A stretch of 5,179 nt of DNA. Source: Pseudomonadota bacterium. Its GTDB lineage: Bacteria; Pseudomonadota; Gammaproteobacteria; Burkholderiales; Burkholderiaceae_B. A program made the position numbers and the translations under genes. Positions within the stretch are counted from its first letter, which is position 1. Each line of letters starts with the position of its first letter. The notes beneath the pieces are model-generated. The model did not search any database, was not told the DNA's origin, and saw only the letters and a program-made list of their open reading frames with translations. Positions 1-5,179 of the stretch are shown in pieces. The stretch spans positions 1-5,179 of the forward strand of contig JAEWFK010000012.1 in assembly GCA_023388835.1 (NCBI GenBank), in the 5' to 3' direction.

Positions 1-492
1 CTGCTCATCAAGACTTTGACGCCTGACGCGCAATACGCCATGCACGCCGTTATCCATGACGTCTTCCACCACGCCCAGGAGCACGCTCTGCCCGTCCTGT
101 TCGCCATGAAGAGTGCAGCCGATCAGATCGACCCAGTAGTATTCATCCGCGTCGGCGGCGGGAAACGACGAGCGCGACACCCATACCGTGCAACCACGAA
201 GCTGCTCGGCTTGCGTGCGGTCTGCGATGCCCTGCAGGCCGCCCACGATGGTGCTGCCCTGTGTACGGCTTTTCAGGACCTTGATCGGCCATGCAGGCGA
301 ATCGGCGCCGGCCTTGAGAGGCGCAGCGGTTCGACGCAGCCACCATTCGCGTGCCTGCAACAACGCCGAGGAACCGGCCGTGTGCGGCTGGATTTTCACC
401 CAGCCCCGCACGCCATAGGCCCCGGTCACACGCCCGAGCTCAACCAGATCCCCAGGTTCGGCGACCGTGGCGGCTTCAGACTGTGACACCAT
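1..492 (-). CDS. rimM: Ribosome maturation factor RimM, N-terminal 164 codons (partial)
   Basis: RimM binds the 30S subunit through S19 and helps mature the 3' domain of 16S rRNA in the cytoplasm. Reading from ATG at 492, the frame is open to base 1, so the C-terminus is missing. E. coli RimM is about 182 residues; comparing distance from the YYW motif, I estimate some 35-50 residues are lost. Visible marks are the N-terminal barrel motif GAYGVRGWVK at residues 24-33 and EYYWVDLIGC at 117-126, which opens the PRC-barrel domain. LLGVVEDVMDNGVHGVLRV follows at 138-156. The start follows the rpsP stop by 25 bases and has no strong Shine-Dalgarno, so translation may depend on rpsP. ATG is followed directly by GTG, which could also serve as the start. 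The rpsP-rimM order is the conserved operon order and supports the call. Confidence 0.95.
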   Translation of the reverse strand, partial: MVSQSEAATVAEPGDLVELGRVTGAYGVRGWVKIQPHTAGSSALLQAREWWLRRTAAPLKAGADSPAWPIKVLKSRTQGSTIVGGLQGIADRTQAEQLRGCTVWVSRSSFPAADADEYYWVDLIGCTLHGEQDGQSVLLGVVEDVMDNGVHGVLRVRRQSLDEQ

Positions 493-517
493 GTGCTTGC
501 CCGATGCGAGCGGGAGC

Positions 518-775
518 TCAGGCAGCGGTCTGGGCAGCGCTGTACTGCTTGACCAGGCGCTCGACGGCGGGCGACAGCTGGGCGCCGTTTTCGATCCAGT
601 AGGTCACGCGATCTTGCGCCAGGCGCAGGTTCTCGACGCCTTCCTTGCCGACGGGGTTGTAAAAGCCCAGGCGCTCGATGAAACGGCCGTCACGGCGATT
701 GCGGGAATCAGCAGCGACGACATTGTAAAAGGGGCGCTTCTTCGAGCCGCCGCGGGCCAGACGAATTACAACCAT
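518..775 (-). CDS. rpsP: 30S ribosomal protein S16
   Basis: Structural protein of the small ribosomal subunit that binds 16S rRNA and aids 30S assembly. The 85-residue product matches the usual 80-90 residue length. It opens with the family signature MVVIRLARGGSKKRPFYNVV and continues with the hallmark stretch RDGRFIERLGFYNP at about 28-41. WIENGAQLSPAVERLVKQ follows at about 60-77. The tail is alanine-rich. The ATG at 775 is fixed by this conserved N-terminus and by an AAAGGA ribosome binding site five bases upstream. It is the first gene of its transcription unit, behind its own promoter, and is followed 25 bases later by rimM. Nothing about it looks unusual. Confidence 0.98.
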   Translation of the reverse strand: MVVIRLARGGSKKRPFYNVVAADSRNRRDGRFIERLGFYNPVGKEGVENLRLAQDRVTYWIENGAQLSPAVERLVKQYSAAQTAA

Positions 776-780
776 GGTAA

Positions 781-786
781 TCCTTT
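781..786 (-). promoter_or_regulatory. Ribosome binding site of rpsP
   Basis: On the minus strand AAAGGA precedes the rpsP ATG with a five-base spacer (TTACC). It is the only strong Shine-Dalgarno sequence I found ahead of any gene in the window, which fits high-level expression of a ribosomal protein. Confidence 0.85.
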
Positions 787-809
787 GATAGTGTTGTGAA
801 AAACAGAAG

Positions 810-839
810 ATTCTAGCACTGATCGCAAGTCAGCCGCAA
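810..839 (-). promoter_or_regulatory. Predicted sigma-70 promoter of the rpsP-rimM operon
   Basis: Minus strand: TTGCGG (834-839) as -35, 18-base spacer, then TAGAAT (810-815) as -10. The -10 is preceded by TGC, giving an extended -10 (TGnTAGAAT). Transcription would start near base 803 and give a leader of roughly 28 bases. The -35 matches the consensus only in TTG, so the extended -10 would carry much of the recognition. A small inverted repeat, CCGCA (846-850 read on minus) and TGCGG (834-838), overlaps the -35; it may be chance. Confidence 0.7.
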
Positions 840-887
840 TGAAGCTGCGGGCGATCTGTGCCGGGTTTGAAAACATACAACAATGGC

Positions 888-907
888 CGCCGCTGAAGTC
901 AGCGGCG
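888..907 (-). terminator. GC-rich hairpin at the end of tusA, possible weak terminator
   Basis: A perfect 9-base inverted repeat (888-896 and 899-907) with a two-base centre; as RNA it would fold as an 8-bp stem with a 4-base loop. The tusA stop codon TGA (899-901) lies inside it. Downstream on the minus strand the sequence is T-rich but interrupted (ATTGTTGTATGTTTT, 871-885) and begins a few bases after the stem. It is therefore not a textbook intrinsic terminator. Its place between the alaS-tusA unit and the rpsP promoter makes a terminator or 3'-end-stabilising role reasonable. Confidence 0.4.
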
Positions 908-1147
908 CCGCAAAAAATGCCACACCGCATCGTCCTGGCCTGACTGGGCCAGAAGCGCATTGCCGGTCTGTTCGCAGAACGCCTGGAAATCGCGTTCGGC
1001 ATGCGGGTCGGTCGTGACGACCTTGAGCACTTCGCCCGAAGCCATCTGCGCCAAGGCCTTCTTGGCGCGCAAGATGGGCAAGGGACACTTCAGCCCCGAG
1101 GCGTCGACCTCGGCGGTGGCGGCGGGAAGATGGCTGGATTCGCTCAT
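899..1147 (-). CDS. TusA/SirA-family sulfur carrier protein
   Basis: Small cytoplasmic protein of 82 residues; E. coli TusA has 81. The family carries a persulfide on a conserved cysteine and passes it between proteins. In E. coli TusA relays sulfur from IscS to the TusBCD complex for 2-thiouridine formation in tRNA. Visible here are the family motif DASGLKCPLPILRAKKAL at 15-32, with the CPxP cysteine at C21 and the helix after it, then GEVLKVVTTDP at 38-48. A second cysteine, C58 in AFC, aligns with the FC of E. coli TusA. The ATG lies three bases after the alaS stop with no good Shine-Dalgarno, so translation probably depends on ribosomes finishing alaS. Betaproteobacteria often carry several TusA-like paralogues, and I cannot tell whether this one serves tRNA thiolation or other sulfur chemistry, so I give no gene symbol. 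Confidence 0.92.
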   Translation of the reverse strand: MSESSHLPAATAEVDASGLKCPLPILRAKKALAQMASGEVLKVVTTDPHAERDFQAFCEQTGNALLAQSGQDDAVWHFLRRR

Positions 1148-1150
1148 GAT

Positions 1151-3772
<2,622 letters not shown>

Positions 3773-3806
3773 TGCAGCAAAGTGCTCGGTCCATAGGTAA
3801 CCAGTC

Positions 3807-3837
3807 ATTATAGAGGCTGTTGCCACGAATTACGCAA
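3807..3837 (-). promoter_or_regulatory. Predicted sigma-70 promoter of alaS-tusA
   Basis: Minus strand: TTGCGT (3832-3837) and a perfect TATAAT (3807-3812), separated by 19 bases, which is longer than the usual 17. The predicted start is near 3800, giving a leader of about 28 bases before the ATG at 3772. The box begins 17 bases after the pilV stop codon, so alaS need not rely on the pilus locus for transcription. The perfect -10 is strong; the -35 is tentative. Confidence 0.65.
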
Positions 3838-3853
3838 AAGTGCCGGCCGACGT

Positions 3854-4894
3854 CTAGCCCACGCATAGGTAAGCTTGTTGTCTTCCTTCCGGATAGGGGC
3901 GCGGGCCGGTGTCCAGAATGCGCACGGCGGCGGCATACCAGGGGCATCCACAGGAACCGGTCAGCGGATTGGCGGTCGACACGCCGTCCAGAGTTTCGCA
4001 TCCGTACAAAGAGTTATAGCCATAGCCCCCTCCCCCGGTTCGGCTGGATGATCGCCAGTAATAATCGCGACAGACCAGGAGCCCGCCGGCGTGTTCATGG
4101 GCCACCGCCCCGTTTGGCGCACAGGGCGTGCCATCAGCATGATGCGCCCCGATAACCAATTGGCCCGCAAGACTGGCGTCGCCGCCGCCGGCCATGTCGC
4201 CCGCGACCGACAATGAGCCTTGGAAGTCCGGATCCCTCCGGTCGCGAACTCGCAAATAACTCCATCGGGCGAGGTGTTCGCCTGTGACAGCCATGCCCAC
4301 CGTTCCCTCGGGCAGCGCGGTGCCGTCGTACAACACGTTGCTGAACGCGAATGCCGCCCCGCGAATCCGGTCAGGATCGCTCATATGCACGGCCGCGCCA
4401 TGCCCTTTCGCCGCCAGCAGCCATTGCGCGATCATGGCTTCGTCGGGCAAACCGCTTGGTGCATGGAGCATCGGACGCTCTCCATGCACCAAGGCCTCGA
4501 CCGCGCAGGTGTCGCCCGGACAATTTCCCTTCCGCCACACACTCACCCGCGCCGGCCCGGTCAGGCGGTGCGACAAGGGTGTGCCCGCCGACAGAAAGCC
4601 GGCCTGCACCAGTTCCGGAACGGTAGGCCCCCTCCAGTCGGAGAAACCGTAAGGGGACAAGGCGCTGATCGCCGCGGCTTCCTGGATCTCCGCTCCGTGC
4701 CGCTGCACATAAGCCATAAGGGCCTTGTGTATGGTTTGCATCCATACCGCTGCCGACTGCGCCTGAGCGTCGTTGAAACGATGCATCAAGGTTTGCGCGC
4801 CCCACGCCGCCAGCAGGCCGGCGATCAGCAGAGCCAACGTAAGTTCCAATAACGCGTAGCCGGCTTGCGCCCGTGCGTCTGCGTGCGGCAGCAC
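3854..4894 (-). CDS. PilV-like type IVb minor pilin / pilus-tip adhesin
   Basis: 346 residues from a GTG start at 4894. A class III prepilin signal is plain: 12-residue leader ending AG, cleavage at G12/Y13, glutamate at mature position +5 (E17), then the hydrophobic helix LLELTLALLIAGLLAAWGA (15-33). A prepilin peptidase would cleave it and the mature protein would join an envelope pilus. A helical and globular region follows with C125/C130. GSLSVAGDMAGGGDASLAGQ (226-245) and GTPCAPNGAVAHEHAGGLLVCRDYYW (C258, C275, W280) resemble the shufflon-type PilV N-terminal region. After a Gly/Ser linker (about 282-292) comes a cysteine-rich C-terminal module with C299, NPLTGSCGCP (C315, C317) and C344, like swappable PilV tip domains that bind surfaces. 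GTG is chosen because the next in-frame ATG (M37) lies beyond the signal. It follows pilS by three bases. A 39-bp inverted repeat lies at codons 134-147. Family is fairly sure, ligand unknown. Confidence 0.82.
   Translation of the reverse strand: MLPHADARAQAGYALLELTLALLIAGLLAAWGAQTLMHRFNDAQAQSAAVWMQTIHKALMAYVQRHGAEIQEAAAISALSPYGFSDWRGPTVPELVQAGFLSAGTPLSHRLTGPARVSVWRKGNCPGDTCAVEALVHGERPMLHAPSGLPDEAMIAQWLLAAKGHGAAVHMSDPDRIRGAAFAFSNVLYDGTALPEGTVGMAVTGEHLARWSYLRVRDRRDPDFQGSLSVAGDMAGGGDASLAGQLVIGAHHADGTPCAPNGAVAHEHAGGLLVCRDYYWRSSSRTGGGGYGYNSLYGCETLDGVSTANPLTGSCGCPWYAAAVRILDTGPRPYPEGRQQAYLCVG
4026..4036 (-). repeat. G5-A-G5 tract in the PilV linker
   Basis: The coding strand reads GGGGGAGGGGG, encoding the glycine run just after the conserved Cys-x4-Trp of PilV. 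A near-homopolymer in a surface-protein gene is a possible slippage site, though an equally simple reason is a glycine-rich linker in a GC-rich genome. Confidence 0.9.
4455..4493. repeat. Perfect 14-bp inverted repeat with 11-bp spacer inside pilV
   Basis: Left arm 4455-4468 (CTTGGTGCATGGAG) and right arm 4480-4493 (CTCCATGCACCAAG) are exact reverse complements, with an 11-bp spacer at 4469-4479. The repeat lies within PilV codons for LVHGERPMLHAP (135-146) and keeps the frame. In RNA it would make a strong 14-bp hairpin. I know no named element with these arms. It could be a recombination or protein-binding site, an mRNA structure, or a scar of an earlier insertion or inversion. Confidence 0.95.
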
Positions 4895-4897
4895 GGC

Positions 4898-5179
4898 TCA
4901 GCTCACTGTAAAGACAAAAGTATTGCCGTCTCCCTGGCTGCACCGGGACTCCGTTTCGAGCGCGCTGTAGCGGGTGCTTCCATTCTTGACCACGGTCACG
5001 CCGCCGCCTTGCGGCGTAAGAGAAATTTCCGCCGAAACCCGCTGCATGACGGATGCAATGGATGGGCAGGCGGCATGATTGACGCCGGACAGCGTGATGG
5101 TGAAGGCGGCCCCCGCAGCCGCTTCAGCCACGCTCACTTCGCCGTCGGAGCCCAGCCCATGCCGCACCGTGGGCGAAGC
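4898..5179 (-). CDS. PilS-like type IVb major pilin, C-terminal 93 residues (partial)
   Basis: The frame is open from the window edge (base 5179) to a TGA at 4898, so the N-terminus with the prepilin signal lies outside. I do not accept the GTG at 5167 as a start, because the open frame and the fold continue upstream of it. The visible part resembles the C-terminal globular domain of PilS-family type IVb pilins: GSDGEVSVAEAAAGAAFTIT (10-29 of the visible part), SGVNHAAC with C38, an amphipathic helix, a V-T-V-V-K-N-G strand, and C80 before a final NTFVFTV strand. C38 and C80 are placed to form the disulfide that closes the pilin D-region. The protein would be the main pilus subunit, exported and cleaved by a prepilin peptidase. 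It directly precedes the PilV-like gene in the same frame. The call rests on fold-like pattern and neighbour, as the diagnostic N-terminus is missing. Confidence 0.72.
   Translation of the reverse strand, partial: ASPTVRHGLGSDGEVSVAEAAAGAAFTITLSGVNHAACPSIASVMQRVSAEISLTPQGGGVTVVKNGSTRYSALETESRCSQGDGNTFVFTVS

Noticed and set aside
3788..3804. GGT/ACC symmetry near the alaS transcription start, recalling E. coli AlaRS autoregulation at a palindrome
   Set aside because: The matching arms are only three to four bases long, too short to support an operator claim.
3773..3826. Upstream 18-codon extension of alaS from ATG 3826
   Set aside because: The extension contains the TATAAT box, so a transcript from that promoter could not include it. 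Homologues begin near MKTSEIRQKF.
3838..3853. GGCCGGC followed by TTTT after the pilV stop as a terminator
   Set aside because: The palindrome has no room for a loop and no stable stem is found before the short T run.
3961..3976. GCCAATCCG on the minus strand, resembling the core of the R64 shufflon sfx repeat
   Set aside because: It is a single copy, mismatches the rest of the repeat, and is read in a different frame (Ala-Asn-Pro-Leu) some 30 codons after the expected Cys-x4-Trp junction. It looks like chance.
4220..4852. A 210-codon plus-strand frame opposite pilV, and similar smaller frames across the window
   Set aside because: It has no motif or ribosome binding site and is opposite a gene with a clear prepilin signal. 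It is best explained as a GC-driven shadow.

Overview
The window is GC-rich (about 60% by eye) and every gene I can support lies on the minus strand. Transcription therefore runs from base 5179 towards base 1. AlaRS, S16 and RimM all look proteobacterial. Their wording and the gene neighbourhood suggest a beta-proteobacterium of the Bordetella/Achromobacter (Alcaligenaceae) kind. That placement is from memory of these families, not from a search.

In transcription order there are three blocks. (1) Bases 5179-3854 hold the end of a type IV pilus locus: the C-terminal part of a PilS-like type IVb major pilin, then, three bases later, a complete PilV-like minor pilin / tip adhesin. PilV has a clear class III prepilin signal and a cysteine-rich C-terminal domain. 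A perfect 14-bp inverted repeat with an 11-bp spacer sits inside the pilV coding sequence. (2) Bases 3837-888 hold alaS (alanyl-tRNA synthetase, all domains present) behind a promoter with a perfect TATAAT box, then a TusA/SirA-family small sulfur carrier gene only three bases after the alaS stop. The tusA stop codon lies inside a GC-rich hairpin. (3) Bases 839-1 hold an extended -10 promoter, a good ribosome binding site, rpsP (ribosomal protein S16), and the first 164 codons of rimM, which runs off the window. This is the start of the common rpsP-rimM-trmD-rplS operon.

Blocks 2 and 3 are translation housekeeping: tRNA charging, sulfur transfer that in E. coli serves tRNA thiolation, and 30S subunit structure and maturation. 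Block 1 is a surface-appendage locus of the conjugative-plasmid / type IVb kind lying directly upstream of alaS.

No mobile element, CRISPR array, tRNA or rRNA is visible. No gene-free stretch exceeds 300 bases; the longest, 776-898, holds the rpsP promoter and ribosome binding site. The most unusual signals are the inverted repeat inside pilV and the pilS-pilV pair lacking pilT, pilU and a shufflon. I see no convincing wholly new system.
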